This document shows, piece after piece, positions 48,988 through 60,061 of a DNA stretch of 64,000 nt. Position 1 is the first letter of the stretch, and each line of letters begins with the position of its first letter. The stretch is taken from positions 1 to 64,000 of the forward strand of contig NZ_JAEFCD010000015.1 of the NCBI RefSeq assembly GCF_016405965.1, in the 5' to 3' direction. This DNA comes from Alteromonas sp. IB21. Its GTDB lineage: Bacteria; Pseudomonadota; Gammaproteobacteria; Enterobacterales; Alteromonadaceae. The notes beneath the pieces are model-generated. The model did not search any database and was not told the DNA's origin. It worked only from the letters and a program-made list of their open reading frames with translations. The position numbers were made by a program, and so were the translations under genes.

Positions 48988-49812
48988 TTAAATTGCCGGG
49001 TCGAACGAAGAATGTGCCTTCTCTCGCTCTTGGGTTTCTTTCAAATCGAAACCTGTGTCAGCAAAATCCTCAGCGCTGATATTATGTAAGTTGTCTGTAC
49101 ACACTTCACCACCTAGTGACTGAATAACCTTGCACATCTCTTCCACTTTTGTGTCCATTTGGTGCATATGTTCCAGCATGATACCCATGGCATTCGCCAC
49201 AGGATCAGGGTTATCAAGCGCAACCGCGTAGGCATCAAAACCGTATTTTTGGGCAATTTTGTCACGCTGGGGGTTTACCGTTGCATTTGAGTCTTTTTGT
49301 TTGGAAATAATGATGCGCCCCGGGATCCCCACTGCGGTTGCGCCATCGGGAATATCTTTTACCACAACGGAGTTAGACCCTACTTTGGCATTTTCGCCAA
49401 TAACGATTGGCCCTAGTACTTTGGCACCTGCGCCAATTACCGCCCCATTTTTAAGTGTAGGGTGACGTTTACCTGCCTTCCAGCTAGTACCACCAAGCGT
49501 GACGCCATGATAAAGGGTTACGTCATCGCCTATTTCGGCTGTTTCACCAATGACCACACCCATACCATGGTCGATGAATACTCTGCGACCTAAGGTTGCT
49601 CCAGGGTGAATTTCTATGCCCGTCAGCCAGCGGCTAAAGGTTGATAAGGTGCGCGCCAACCATTTCCATTCCGCCTTCCAGAGTTTGTGACTTACGCGAT
49701 GCAGCCACACTGCGTGCAGGCCAGGATAATTAGTTAACACCTCAAAGGTGTTTCTAGCCGCGGGGTCACGATGAAAAACACCTTTGATGTCATCTTTAAT
49801 ACGGGCAAACAT
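48988..49812 (-). CDS. cysE: Serine O-acetyltransferase
   Basis: CysE makes O-acetylserine, the acceptor for cysteine synthesis. The 274-residue protein is the short-N-terminus form ([27 protein letters not shown]). The left-handed beta-helix shows [40 protein letters not shown], with the catalytic His/Asp pair. It has about 95 residues after the helix, longer than the C-terminal tail of E. coli CysE, which may matter for binding CysK or feedback by cysteine. It lies 5 bases after trmJ and upstream of the Fe-S locus that consumes cysteine. Confidence 0.96.
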   Translation of the reverse strand: MFARIKDDIKGVFHRDPAARNTFEVLTNYPGLHAVWLHRVSHKLWKAEWKWLARTLSTFSRWLTGIEIHPGATLGRRVFIDHGMGVVIGETAEIGDDVTLYHGVTLGGTSWKAGKRHPTLKNGAVIGAGAKVLGPIVIGENAKVGSNSVVVKDIPDGATAVGIPGRIIISKQKDSNATVNPQRDKIAQKYGFDAYAVALDNPDPVANAMGIMLEHMHQMDTKVEEMCKVIQSLGGEVCTDNLHNISAEDFADTGFDLKETQEREKAHSSFDPAI

Positions 49813-49817
49813 AATGC

Positions 49818-50603
49818 TTACTCTTGCTCTTCTTTCGACGTGTTTTCGATAACCGGCGCTTCAGTTGAGTCACTTTGACTTACACTTGCTGACTTAACAG
49901 ATTTGTCGATAGACGCCAAAATACCGCGCAAGATATTCAACTCTTGCGACTCTGGGCGTGCTCGATTGAACAAACGACGAAGCTTAGTCATCACAACGCC
50001 AGGATGGCTTTTGCGAATGAACGATGTCCCCTCTAGTGTAGTTTCAAGGTGCGCGTAAAAACGCTCTAAATCTTCGTTTAATGGGTACGTTTCCTCTACG
50101 CTTGGGTAGCTTTCACGATTTAGGAAGGCCATGCGAATTTCGTAACACAGGGTTTGAACAGCAGCTGCCAGGTTCAGAGAGCTATATTCAGGGTTAGCCG
50201 GAATACACATATGGAAATGGCACTGCTGCAATTCTTCGTTCGTTAAGCCACTGTTTTCGCGACCAAACACCAATGCAACTGGGTACTTTTCCACTTCTTG
50301 AACTAGCTTTTCACCGCAGTCACGAGGGCCAAGCATAGGCCAAGAATGCGTTCGAGAACGGGCTGATGTGCCTACAACTAAACCACAGTCTTTTACCGCT
50401 TCTTCCAATGTGCTAACAATTTTGGCATTTGCTAGTACATCCCCAGCGCCAGCCGCTAAAGCACTTGCTTGGCCATCAGGTTCGTTCACTGGGTCAACAA
50501 GATAAAGGCTACTGAGCCCCATGGTCTTCATGGCGCGCGCCGTCGAGCCAATGTTCCCAGTGTGAGAGGTGTTAACCAAAATGATGCGAATATGTTCGAG
50601 CAT
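49818..50603 (-). CDS. trmJ: tRNA (cytidine/uridine-2'-O-)-methyltransferase TrmJ
   Basis: A SPOUT-family methyltransferase (261 residues) that modifies position 32 of several tRNAs. The knot motifs are [28 protein letters not shown] (start), [16 protein letters not shown] and the trefoil end [18 protein letters not shown]. The C-terminus is a family-typical extension. Divergent from suhB and upstream of cysE, as in related genera and near E. coli suhB-trmJ-iscR. Confidence 0.97.
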   Translation of the reverse strand: MLEHIRIILVNTSHTGNIGSTARAMKTMGLSSLYLVDPVNEPDGQASALAAGAGDVLANAKIVSTLEEAVKDCGLVVGTSARSRTHSWPMLGPRDCGEKLVQEVEKYPVALVFGRENSGLTNEELQQCHFHMCIPANPEYSSLNLAAAVQTLCYEIRMAFLNRESYPSVEETYPLNEDLERFYAHLETTLEGTSFIRKSHPGVVMTKLRRLFNRARPESQELNILRGILASIDKSVKSASVSQSDSTEAPVIENTSKEEQE

Positions 50604-50858
50604 GCCTGCGATACCTACGTACTTTCAAAAAAGGATGATACTGATATGTTAAGCATCATCTAATGAACTTCAATTAGGGCAAGTTTATCACAGCGGCAGT
50701 ATAGATGGCTATTCGGAGCTGTCTCCAGACTAACGAATTGGATGCATATGCTAGTCCTTTTAAAAGTTGTGTAAGTCAGCCGCTTCTTGTTTTTCTGTAT
50801 TCGTCATCTAATCCAGTCTTTACTTCTTTGATTAGCACGCTCTGTTATGGGATTTCAT

Positions 50859-50886
50859 TTGCATCGCTCACTGATTCTGGTAGACT
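50859..50886 (+). promoter_or_regulatory. Sigma-70 promoter of suhB
   Basis: TTGCAT (50859-50864) and TAGACT (50881-50886) are 16 bases apart, about 80 bases before the suhB ATG. A GC-rich CCGCCCG follows. The rest of the 50604-50966 gap holds no supported gene; the open frames there run into suhB out of frame or as its upstream extension. Confidence 0.6.
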
Positions 50887-50966
50887 CCGCCCGTTTTCGA
50901 AAACAACTAGCTATTTTTTATACAGCTGGATTGTTTCATTGGTCTTTTACAATTGGTGGTTTATCT

Positions 50967-51743
50967 ATGCATCCTATGCTGAATATTGCGGTGCGCGCTG
51001 CGCGTGCGGCTGGAACAGTTATTGTTCGCGGTTTTGAAAAACATAACGAAGTAGCAACAGAGTCGAAAGGCTTAAACGACTTCGTGACACAAGTTGATAA
51101 AGAAGCAGAACAAGCGATTATCTATAAAATTCAGCAGTCATACCCAGAGCACTGCTTCCTAGGTGAAGAGTCTGGTGAGGTTCATGGTAAAGAGACAGAT
51201 TATCAGTGGATTATCGATCCATTAGATGGCACCACCAATTTCGTGAAAGGCATTCCTCATTTTGCCGTTTCAATTGCACTTCTTCACAAAGGCCGTTTAG
51301 ATCAAGCGGTTGTATTCGATCCTATCCGCAGCGAATTGTTTACCGCTAGCCGTGGACAAGGTGCACAGCTTAATGGTTACCGTATTCGCGCTTCTAAGCC
51401 TCGTGATCTTTCAGAAACCATCATTGCTACTGGTCTTCCGTTCAAAAACAAGTCTGCATTCGGTGAATACGCACTTAGCCTAAACAAAATTTTCCATGAA
51501 GTAGGCGATATTCGCCGCGCAGGTAGCGCAGCGCTAGACCTTGCTTATGTAGCTGCTGGTCGTCATGACGGTTACTGGGAGCGCGGGATCAAATCTTGGG
51601 ATATCGCAGCAGGTGAACTGATTGTTCGTGAAGCGGGCGGTTTGGTAACCGACTTTAAGGGTAACAATGACCCGCTACATAAAGGCGAAATTGTTGCTGG
51701 CAGTGCAAAAGTAGTTCAAGGCTTGGTTAAACACCTTAAGTAA
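50967..51743 (+). CDS. suhB: Inositol-1-monophosphatase SuhB (ribosome biogenesis / antitermination factor)
   Basis: A 258-residue Mg-dependent phosphatase. It opens MHPMLNIAVRAARAAG. Metal motifs are GEESGE, then WIIDPLDGTTNF and later KSWDIAAGELIVREAGG. In E. coli SuhB also joins the Nus complex on rRNA operons. The frame is open for 40 more codons upstream, but that would include the promoter; family starts and the position of the promoter support 50967. Confidence 0.97.
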   Translation: MHPMLNIAVRAARAAGTVIVRGFEKHNEVATESKGLNDFVTQVDKEAEQAIIYKIQQSYPEHCFLGEESGEVHGKETDYQWIIDPLDGTTNFVKGIPHFAVSIALLHKGRLDQAVVFDPIRSELFTASRGQGAQLNGYRIRASKPRDLSETIIATGLPFKNKSAFGEYALSLNKIFHEVGDIRRAGSAALDLAYVAAGRHDGYWERGIKSWDIAAGELIVREAGGLVTDFKGNNDPLHKGEIVAGSAKVVQGLVKHLK

Positions 51744-51767
51744 TCTGCTATCGAGCAGAAAAATAGT

Positions 51768-51806
51768 AAAGGCGCTATTTTAATTTCAGCTGGCGCCTTT
51801 CCTTTC
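51768..51806 (+). terminator. Terminator of suhB, possibly bidirectional
   Basis: AAAGGCGC pairs with GCGCCTTT over a 17-base loop, followed by CCTTTC. It sits between the converging suhB and acyltransferase genes. Confidence 0.6.
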
Positions 51807-51814
51807 ACAAAGCT

Positions 51815-53002
51815 CTATGAAACTTTTCTTGGTAAGAACCTACCTTTTATACTTTTTAATGTGAAATTTTTTCCAGCCTTAATAGCAGGCCTTTCAATAA
51901 GCAAGAATGTTATTGCAGATATTACCACTACAACAAAAGACACTATCGGAAGGAATAGAGCGTACTCACTTAATGTTAAATTGGATATTTTTGTTGGTGA
52001 CCAATAAGTGAAAATAAAGTACAACACTACCCCATGTAATAAATAGATGCTGTAGCTTATTTCACCGAGAAGCACAGAAGCCCTTGCAGATAGTATCCCA
52101 AAAATGCTGTTACCGGAGGCCACTAATATGAACAGAGCCGCCATCATAATTACATGAAACGAATCCAGCGTATGAGGATAAATTAATAGAATGGCTACTA
52201 AGAAAAGGCTTAGGGTTGAAACCAATAAATGGTCGTAATTTAAGTAAGCATTAATATACGCAGAAAGCGGGTAAGCAGCCGCACCGATAGCAAAGTATAT
52301 TAAATATTCAGATGAAAAGTATCCAACACGAATTGGATATATGTAAGTATAAACCGCTACCAACCCGAGAAAAATAAGTCCTAACTTCCCTACAAAACGA
52401 TTCAAACAAAATATAATTGGCAGCATCAAGTAAAACAACCATTCATACTTTAATGTCCAATCAACACCAGCGATTATAGTCTTTGTATCTGAAACGTCAT
52501 TTATAGTTCCACCAATAAAAAACATCCATTTAACATATTCTTTAAATAAGTGTTTAGCTGACACGCTGACTTCAAAGCTTGAAGCTGAAAATACGAAAAA
52601 CGATATCGCGCAAAGTGAAAACAGATATAACGGATATATCCTGAATATTCTCGACTTATAAAGAGAGAACCAATTTACAGCCCGATCTTTATTTATTATA
52701 CGAGAGAAGAACAAGAACCCTGTGATCATAAAAAATATCGCCACTCCTACTTTTCCCAAGTTTTGAAAAAAATTTTCAGGTGGACGCTGCCAAACTTGAT
52801 TTAACTTCCAATAATAGGTAATCACGTAATGGTGAAAAAAAACAGATAATGCAAGGTATCCTCGTATACCATCGATAGCTCCAAATCGATTGTTTCTACT
52901 TGAAAGGTAGGAAAATTTTTTCGTTTTGCTTAAAGTAAACCCAAGCACCATACAGGTAAAAAGAGACAATATAGTTATCAAAAAACCTTGCAAATTTTCC
53001 AT
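51815..53002 (-). CDS. Acyltransferase 3 family membrane protein (OafA/YrhL-like)
   Basis: A 395-residue inner-membrane O-acyltransferase with about ten membrane segments. Motifs include AIDGIRGYLALSVFFHHY with the conserved His pair, FFMITGFLFFSR, the RIFRIYPLYL block and the C-terminal GEISYSIYLLHG. Such proteins acetylate surface sugars such as O-antigen or exopolysaccharide. Its base composition is visibly more AT-rich than the genes on both sides, and it lies inside the otherwise conserved suhB-secF neighbourhood, so I infer recent acquisition. Confidence 0.88.
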   Translation of the reverse strand: MENLQGFLITILSLFTCMVLGFTLSKTKKFSYLSSRNNRFGAIDGIRGYLALSVFFHHYVITYYWKLNQVWQRPPENFFQNLGKVGVAIFFMITGFLFFSRIINKDRAVNWFSLYKSRIFRIYPLYLFSLCAISFFVFSASSFEVSVSAKHLFKEYVKWMFFIGGTINDVSDTKTIIAGVDWTLKYEWLFYLMLPIIFCLNRFVGKLGLIFLGLVAVYTYIYPIRVGYFSSEYLIYFAIGAAAYPLSAYINAYLNYDHLLVSTLSLFLVAILLIYPHTLDSFHVIMMAALFILVASGNSIFGILSARASVLLGEISYSIYLLHGVVLYFIFTYWSPTKISNLTLSEYALFLPIVSFVVVVISAITFLLIERPAIKAGKNFTLKSIKGRFLPRKVS

Positions 53003-53101
53003 GTCTTATATTCCTTCGATTTCAGAACCTCATCCATGAAATCTGCAGTTACAGTAAGGCGCTAGTAAAATAAGTTTGTATATTAATACTTTTTTGTTTG
53101 C

Positions 53102-53133
53102 AAAAAAAACCGCATCACTGGATGCGGTTTTTG
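53102..53133 (-). terminator. Terminator of secF
   Basis: AAAAACCGCATC pairs with GATGCGGTTTTT over ACTG, with a T run on the minus strand, about 27 bases after secF. Confidence 0.93.
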
Positions 53134-53159
53134 AATTTAAATGCTATTTGCCCCACATC

Positions 53160-54101
53160 TTAAGGCATAGGGTCTAAATCTGCGCCTTCTTTATCCACTT
53201 GCGGTGGCATTAGGTCTTCTTTACTGATACCTAATGCAAGGGCCACTGAACTTGCTATGTACACCGATGAGTAAGTACCTACCACTACACCAAATAATAA
53301 TGCAGTGGCGAACCCATGAATAAGTGCTCCACCTTTGTAAAATAGCGCAACCAAAACTAACACTGTCGTTAATGAGGTGATGATAGTACGGTTTAGGGTC
53401 TGCGTTAGCGAGATGTTGATAATCTCAACAGGTTCACCTTTACGAATTTTGCGGAAGTTCTCACGAATACGGTCACACACAACAATGGTATCGTTAAGTG
53501 AATAACCAATCACCGCAAGCACCGCAGCCAGTACCGTAAGGTCAAATTCAATTTGCAGTACCGAAAACAAGCCTAACGTAAGAATAACGTCGTGCGCTAG
53601 CGCCGAAACAGACCCTAACGCAAAACGCCACTCAAAGCGCATCGCGACATAAACTAAAATACATAACAGCGCAACCAGCATTGCTAGGCCGCCCTGTTCT
53701 GTCAGTTCTTCACCGACGTTAGGACCGACAAACTCAATACGTCGCATATCGACAGCCGTACCGTCAGCACGCAGTGCCTCTAGCACCTGCTCGCCAATAG
53801 TCACTGCTTTGACACCATCTCTCGGTGAAATACGAATAAGTACGTCTTGGCTGCTTCCGAAGTTTTGCACAATGGCATCTTCAAAATTAGCCTCGTTTAG
53901 TTGAACGCGAATAGCCTCTAAATTGGCTGAATCTTCGTAGCCCACCTCAATTAACGTACCGCCAGTAAAGTCTAAGCCCCAATTAAGGCTATTCACCCCA
54001 AGAGAAACAAAAGAGCCAATAATGAGAATTGTCGATAACACCATCGCAGGAAAGCGAAGGCGCATGAAATTAACGGTTTCGGATAATTTTAATAATTGCA
54101 T
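53160..54101 (-). CDS. secF: Protein translocase subunit SecF
   Basis: A 313-residue RND-type membrane protein with six membrane segments that, with SecD, uses the proton gradient to pull exported proteins through SecYEG. Typical blocks are LGVNSLNWGLDFTGGTLIEV at the start, then VIGYSLNDTIVVCDRIRENFRK and the TRTIITSLTTVLVLVAL-like helix. It lies 10 bases after secD. Confidence 0.98.
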   Translation of the reverse strand: MQLLKLSETVNFMRLRFPAMVLSTILIIGSFVSLGVNSLNWGLDFTGGTLIEVGYEDSANLEAIRVQLNEANFEDAIVQNFGSSQDVLIRISPRDGVKAVTIGEQVLEALRADGTAVDMRRIEFVGPNVGEELTEQGGLAMLVALLCILVYVAMRFEWRFALGSVSALAHDVILTLGLFSVLQIEFDLTVLAAVLAVIGYSLNDTIVVCDRIRENFRKIRKGEPVEIINISLTQTLNRTIITSLTTVLVLVALFYKGGALIHGFATALLFGVVVGTYSSVYIASSVALALGISKEDLMPPQVDKEGADLDPMP

Positions 54102-54111
54102 TTTACGCTCC

Positions 54112-55977
54112 TTAAATCGCTAATTTCTCTACACGTTTGCCGCCCCATACTGCGTTAACAATAACGCGAGTAACCAAAATAGCGGTAAACATTGAAGTTG
54201 CGATACCAATCATTAGCGTAATAGAGAAGCCTTTAATTGGGCCGGTACCTACTGCGAACAGTATTAGACCAGCAATGAAAGTAGTGATATTCGCATCCAA
54301 TATGGTTGAGAATGCACTGTCATAGCCGTGATGAATAGCTTGCTGTGGACTACGCCCATCGCGAAGCTCTTCGCGGATACGTTCAAAAATAAGCACGTTC
54401 GCATCTACCGCCATACCAACGGTTAGAACAATACCCGCCATACCTGGAAGCGTTAACGTTGCGCCCGGGATCATCGACATAATGCCAACAATCATTACCA
54501 AGTTGGTAATAAGGGCAATGTTCGCCACAACGCCAAATGCTTTGTAGTAAATCAACATAAAAACAAGCACTGCCGCTAAACCATATACAATAGCCTGCAT
54601 ACCTAGCTCAATGTTTTCTTTACCCAAGCTTGGGCCTACGGTGCGTTCTTCAACAATTTGAATTGGCGCAATAAGTGCACCCGCGCGAAGTAGCAACGCT
54701 AAATCACGAGCTTCTTTTGGAGAATCAAGCCCAGTAATTTGAAACTTACTGCCTAGCTGTGCACGAATGGTGGCAACAGAGATAACCTGTTCTTCTTTCT
54801 CAAAGATTAACTTGCCGTCTTTATTTCTCTCACCCGTGGATTTGTATTCAATAAATACAGTAGCCATTGGCTTACCAATATTGCCTCGGGTCAAGCGAGA
54901 CATCTTGTTACCGCCCTCAGAGTCCAGTGAAATATTGACGTTTGGAAGACCGTACTCATCTACCCCACTGTTTGCATCAATAATATGGCTACCAGTAAGC
55001 ATAATGCGCTTTTCAAGTAGCTGAGGAATGCCTTGTTGGTCTTCGATAACTTGAGAACCAGGTGGTACACGGCCATTCAATGCGTCGCGAATATCGTTCT
55101 TCTGGTCAACCATGCGAAATTCTAGTGTCGCCGTTGCGTTTAGAATTTCTTTTGCACGAGCGGTATCTTGAATACCTGGTAGCTGAACCACAATGCGCTC
55201 TGCACCTTGTTTTTGAACAAGCGGCTCTGCCACACCAAGCTGGTTCACACGATTACGAATAATGGTGATGTTTTGCTTAACCGCGTTGTCACGAATTTCC
55301 TGAAGCTTACTTTCAGCGAAAATAGCGCGAAGGGTTAGGTCGTCGATTTGATTGAAGGTAAGATCACGGCTTTGATTGCGTAGGAAGAATTCAGCCTTAT
55401 CAAGGGTTTCTTCATCCCGGAAAGTAATGTCGATATGGTCATCAACCTGCTTTACGCCACGATAGCGAATACCTTCTTCACGCAAAGATGTGCGAAAACC
55501 ATTCTCTGCGTCTTCCAACGACTTAGTGATTACTTCTGACATATCCACTTCCATTAAGAAGTGAACGCCACCTCGAAGGTCAAGGCCAAGCTTCATTGGC
55601 GTACCACCTAGCCCTTCAAGCCACTCTGGCGTGTCTGGCGCCAGGTTCATAGCAACGTAGTAATCATCACCGAGCACTTTTTCAAGGGTTTCGCGAGTAA
55701 CAAGCTGCGTATCTGAATCAGAAACACGAACTAAAATTTGCTCGTTTTCAAACTCAACACGTTTAGGTGAGATATTCTTTTCGGCAAGGGCTGCTTTTAC
55801 TTGCTCAACGGTGGCGTTTGTCACCACAGCATCACGGCCAGCTGAGATTTGTACGGCGTGATCTTCGCCGTAAATGTTAGGAAGTGCATAGAGTGCACAC
55901 ATTGCAACAACAATGAGTACACTCAGTACCTTCCAAATGGAGTTTTTGTTTAGCACTGGATAATCCTTTCGTGCCAA
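54112..55977 (-). CDS. secD: Protein translocase subunit SecD
   Basis: A 621-residue partner of SecF with one N-terminal membrane helix (about 13-31), a large periplasmic P1 domain and five C-terminal helices. Signatures are [42 protein letters not shown] and [20 protein letters not shown]. Length equals E. coli (615). It follows yajC by about 35 bases. Confidence 0.98.
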   Translation of the reverse strand: MARKDYPVLNKNSIWKVLSVLIVVAMCALYALPNIYGEDHAVQISAGRDAVVTNATVEQVKAALAEKNISPKRVEFENEQILVRVSDSDTQLVTRETLEKVLGDDYYVAMNLAPDTPEWLEGLGGTPMKLGLDLRGGVHFLMEVDMSEVITKSLEDAENGFRTSLREEGIRYRGVKQVDDHIDITFRDEETLDKAEFFLRNQSRDLTFNQIDDLTLRAIFAESKLQEIRDNAVKQNITIIRNRVNQLGVAEPLVQKQGAERIVVQLPGIQDTARAKEILNATATLEFRMVDQKNDIRDALNGRVPPGSQVIEDQQGIPQLLEKRIMLTGSHIIDANSGVDEYGLPNVNISLDSEGGNKMSRLTRGNIGKPMATVFIEYKSTGERNKDGKLIFEKEEQVISVATIRAQLGSKFQITGLDSPKEARDLALLLRAGALIAPIQIVEERTVGPSLGKENIELGMQAIVYGLAAVLVFMLIYYKAFGVVANIALITNLVMIVGIMSMIPGATLTLPGMAGIVLTVGMAVDANVLIFERIREELRDGRSPQQAIHHGYDSAFSTILDANITTFIAGLILFAVGTGPIKGFSITLMIGIATSMFTAILVTRVIVNAVWGGKRVEKLAI

Positions 55978-56011
55978 AACCGGGAAGCATCCCGGCCCCG
56001 GCGGTTGTTAC

Positions 56012-56350
56012 TTACAGTGACTTCATTGTGCCTTTTGGCAGCACAGCAGTTACTGAAGACTTCTGAACAACGATGTTGTTTGATTCATTTAGTGCCACTT
56101 CAATGAAGTCTTTTTCTTCTGACACTTTTGTGATTTTTCCTACCAAACCACCTTGGGTTAGCACTTCATCACCTTTGCTTAGTGAAGAAACCAAGTTCTT
56201 ATGCTCTTTTACGCGCTTTGCCTGTGGACGGTAAAGCAGGAAGTAAAAAATAAGACCAAATACGGCCAGCATAATGATCATTTCCATGCCACCACCTTGC
56301 TGAGCACCGCCAGCTGATTGCGCGTAAGCGTTTGAAATAAATAGGCTCAT
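56012..56350 (-). CDS. yajC: Preprotein translocase subunit YajC
   Basis: A 112-residue protein with one membrane helix (about 23-42, MIIMLAVFGLIFYFLLYRPQ) and a cytoplasmic domain with KGDEVLTQGGLVGKITKV. It associates with SecDF. The Met at 56350 (MSLFISNAYAQ) is chosen because GGGGA lies 5-6 bases upstream and family members begin here; an upstream in-frame start adds four residues. Confidence 0.97.
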   Translation of the reverse strand: MSLFISNAYAQSAGGAQQGGGMEMIIMLAVFGLIFYFLLYRPQAKRVKEHKNLVSSLSKGDEVLTQGGLVGKITKVSEEKDFIEVALNESNNIVVQKSSVTAVLPKGTMKSL

Positions 56351-56374
56351 AAAATTCCCCAAGTATTATCGTTG

Positions 56375-57555
<1,181 letters not shown>

Positions 57556-57635
57556 GTAATTTTGCTGAGATCATGCCCCGTATCTATGTTTATCTGTAAC
57601 TAAACGAGTACGAGGCAAATAAACGCCTGCATTTT

Positions 57636-58682
57636 CTAGGCGCGCTCAATAAACATTGAATCACCATAACTGAAGAATCGATACTCTTTTTCAATGGCTT
57701 CTTGATAGGCATTCATTACATTATTTTTACCTGCAAACGCGCTAATTAGCATCATTAGCGTGGACTCTGGCAAGTGGAAGTTTGTGAACATGGCGTCCAC
57801 AACTTTAAACTCAAAACCTGGATAGATGAAGATCTCCGTATCCTCATTAAACGGCGCAATAATTTCTTTATTTCCGCTATCAGCACTCGCCTTAGCGGCT
57901 GATTCTAGGGAACGCACTGACGTAGTGCCTACCGCAATGACTCGTTTGCCGTTAGCTTTTGTTTCAAGCACTGCGTCTACTACTTCTTGCGGAACTTCGG
58001 CAAACTCTGCATGCATTTTATGCTCTTGGATGTTGTCAACACGAACTGGCTGAAACGTCCCTGCACCAACATGCAAAGTCACAAACGCCAAATTCACGCC
58101 TTTCGCTTTTAACGCACCTAGAATAGCCTCATCAAAATGGAGCCCAGCTGTCGGAGCTGCTACTGCACCAGGCTTCTCATTATAAACCGTTTGATAACGC
58201 TCTTTGTCTGAGTTTTCATCGGGGCGATCGATATAAGGAGGAAGTGGCATATGGCCGTGAGCTTCTAACAGCGACAGCACGGTTTCATCGTGCTCAAATT
58301 GCAGAACAAATAACGCATCGTCTCTACCAGTAACCGTTACATTCACCTTTTCTTCAAGAATAAGCGTCGTACCCGGTTTCGGCGCTTTACTAGCTCGCAC
58401 ATGTGCAAGTGCAGTATTGTCAGACGTAATACGCTCTATAAGTACTTCTACTTGGCCACCCGTTTCTTTCTTACCCAGCAGGCGCGCTGGGATCACCCGT
58501 GTGTTGTTAAAAACTAGCAAATCACCAGGGTCTACAAATTTTAGCATATCAGCGAACATGGTGTGTTCTACACTGCCGCTTTTACCGTTTAGGTGTAATA
58601 AGCGACTAGCTGTACGCTGTTGAGTGGGATATTTGGCGATAAGTTTTTCGGGTAGCTCAAAGCTAAAATCTGATAGTTTCAT
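57636..58682 (-). CDS. queA: S-adenosylmethionine:tRNA ribosyltransferase-isomerase QueA
   Basis: QueA moves the ribosyl part of SAM to preQ1 in tRNA to make epoxyqueuosine. The 348-residue protein begins [23 protein letters not shown] and has [30 protein letters not shown] and [12 protein letters not shown]. The Met at 58682 is used; an upstream extension of 14 residues has no similarity. It heads the queA-tgt-yajC-secDF block. Confidence 0.98.
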   Translation of the reverse strand: MKLSDFSFELPEKLIAKYPTQQRTASRLLHLNGKSGSVEHTMFADMLKFVDPGDLLVFNNTRVIPARLLGKKETGGQVEVLIERITSDNTALAHVRASKAPKPGTTLILEEKVNVTVTGRDDALFVLQFEHDETVLSLLEAHGHMPLPPYIDRPDENSDKERYQTVYNEKPGAVAAPTAGLHFDEAILGALKAKGVNLAFVTLHVGAGTFQPVRVDNIQEHKMHAEFAEVPQEVVDAVLETKANGKRVIAVGTTSVRSLESAAKASADSGNKEIIAPFNEDTEIFIYPGFEFKVVDAMFTNFHLPESTLMMLISAFAGKNNVMNAYQEAIEKEYRFFSYGDSMFIERA

Positions 58683-58836
58683 AGTTACAACAATATTAGG
58701 TGTTAATGTTAAGCCAAGGTGCAATTTTAAGTATCGTTAAGTTTATACTAAAGGCTAAAGAATTGGCTAAAGCTTACAGAAAAGAAAGCAGTACAAATCT
58801 TAAAGCTCATACTTTTCAGATAGCTACACAGGTTCG

Positions 58837-58997
58837 TATAATTTCAAATAACTAAGCATCGAAAGAGATACGCTCGACCATCATTCTTTGATAGCATCAT
58901 TTTTCTTAAACGCTTAAGATGAGCGTAGATAGTGATGATGTTCTCCCAATAACATTCCTTATTATTTGTACCCGGCATTTGCTGGGTATTTTTTTAT
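58837..58997 (+). ncRNA. Possible small RNA with its own promoter and terminator
   Basis: A perfect TATAAT at 58837-58842 (with a poor -35, TTTCAG 17 bases upstream) is followed about 125 bases later by a clear plus-strand terminator hairpin and T run (58969-58997). No gene on the plus strand ends before this terminator. The predicted transcript of about 148 bases has no convincing reading frame: an ATG at 58919 opens a frame that runs through the terminator and has no ribosome-binding site. I do not recognise a known RNA family. Confidence 0.35.
58969..58997 (+). terminator. Orphan Rho-independent terminator
   Basis: TACCCGGC pairs with GCTGGGTA (one G-T pair) over ATTT, followed by seven T. 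It faces right, while the nearest genes (queA and the DUF6471 gene) are on the minus strand. Confidence 0.8.
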
Positions 58998-59108
58998 CTG
59001 CAATGCCGATATATCATCCACGCTTTCACAATTTAAATCTGGTTATAAACCTGGCTCTGTGTCAACAAAATCTCTACTGCCCAACGATATCCCCTTATTT
59101 TACGCGTT

Positions 59109-59375
59109 TTAGCGTTCAAGATCAGTTAAGATTTCTTCTAAAAGTGCAGCATCTAGTGGACGTGCTTTCAATACATATAAGATTTGTAACAGTAAATCCG
59201 CGCCCATTATCCCTTTGTTAACCTTGTTTCTAAGATTATCTGCGCTTTGCTCAACCCCAATTTCCTCAAGCCTTTGGCTTAACGCTTGGTACTTTACGCC
59301 CCGAACCGACATTTCAGACTTCACTACTCTAGCCACGGTTTGTCGCCACGCATTTTTAGCTTTTATCGTCGTCAA
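59109..59375 (-). CDS. DUF6471-type small protein
   Basis: An 88-residue soluble helical protein. It resembles the DUF6471 pattern of a helix-turn-helix-like unit: KSEMSVRGVKYQALSQRLEEIGVEQSADNLRNKVNKG and then LLLQILYVLKA. Function is unknown; the fold suggests a DNA-binding regulator. I prefer the TTG at 59375, which has GGAGG five bases upstream. A GTG at 59393 would add six residues. It lies divergent from the pspA cluster, so it could act on it, but that is inference. Confidence 0.7.
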   Translation of the reverse strand: MTTIKAKNAWRQTVARVVKSEMSVRGVKYQALSQRLEEIGVEQSADNLRNKVNKGIMGADLLLQILYVLKARPLDAALLEEILTDLER

Positions 59376-59454
59376 GACGACCTCCAAAACCACACATTTG
59401 TGATATATAATTTACAAAAACACACTTTTTTACACTTAAAGCACGTATTTAATA

Positions 59455-59484
59455 TTGACGATTATGGCACAATGCGTCTACACT
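59455..59484 (+). promoter_or_regulatory. Possible promoter of the yjfI-pspA genes
   Basis: TTGACG (59455-59460) and TACACT (59479-59484) are 18 bases apart, about 160 bases before the first gene. No sigma-54 type -24/-12 pair was found, unlike the E. coli pspA promoter. Confidence 0.45.
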
Positions 59485-59647
59485 GCAAGTCAAGATATTG
59501 GCGAAAGTGGAAATAGTCGGTACAGTACAGCGGGTGCCGCCACCTTTGATTGCTTTCTTTATAAGGTAGAGAAACACAATAAGGTTAGCGCCCCACACAC
59601 GACATTCATTTTCAACATTATCGCTTCAATAATTAAAGGAGAAAGGT

Positions 59648-60037
59648 ATGAGCTGGGAACTGGAGAGCATCGAGAGCTTATTAAAAGAGCACGATGACTT
59701 TGTGGTAACACGTGAGGAGAACTGCCTGCTTATTGCTAATCAAGACGGCATTGATGCATGGCTTGCGATTAGCGGAGAGCAGATATTAGTGGAAAGCCTC
59801 TTGTTTGCTGCTTCTGATGTAAAAGACAAAGCCGCGTTAGACCATGAAATTTTGTCTACCCATATGGTGTTTCCTCTTACCACAGTAGGCATTTCAAACA
59901 TTGGTGGTGAAGAATACTACACAGCCTTTGGTGCACTAAGTGCCCAGTCAAAAGCCGAAAGTATTGTTATTGAAGTCGAAACCCTGTTTCAGAATGTTGC
60001 ATCTTTCTTAGATGCCTACGAAACACACCTTAACTAA
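59648..60037 (+). CDS. YjfI family protein (DUF2170)
   Basis: A 129-residue soluble acidic protein with the DUF2170 pattern (MSWELESIESLLKEH, GIDAWLAISGEQILVES, LSTHMVFPLTTVGI and YYTAFGALS). It is found beside pspA-like genes in many proteobacteria (yjfI-yjfJ in E. coli) and its function is unknown. AAAGGAGAAAGGT precedes the ATG. It lies 24 bases before the PspA gene and shares its transcript. Confidence 0.9.
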   Translation: MSWELESIESLLKEHDDFVVTREENCLLIANQDGIDAWLAISGEQILVESLLFAASDVKDKAALDHEILSTHMVFPLTTVGISNIGGEEYYTAFGALSAQSKAESIVIEVETLFQNVASFLDAYETHLN

Positions 60038-60061
60038 AATTTACTTCTTAAGGAGAAGCGA

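Noticed and set aside
50847-50966. 40-codon upstream extension of suhB
   Set aside because: The extension contains the predicted -35/-10 promoter and family members start at MHPMLNIAVRAAR.
58919-59221. 100-codon plus-strand frame near the orphan terminator
   Set aside because: It runs through the terminator hairpin and then overlaps the DUF6471 gene on the other strand; no ribosome-binding site.
59461-59480. TGGCAC in front of the yjfI-pspA genes as a sigma-54 promoter
   Set aside because: The GC element at the required 10-11 base distance from GG is missing.
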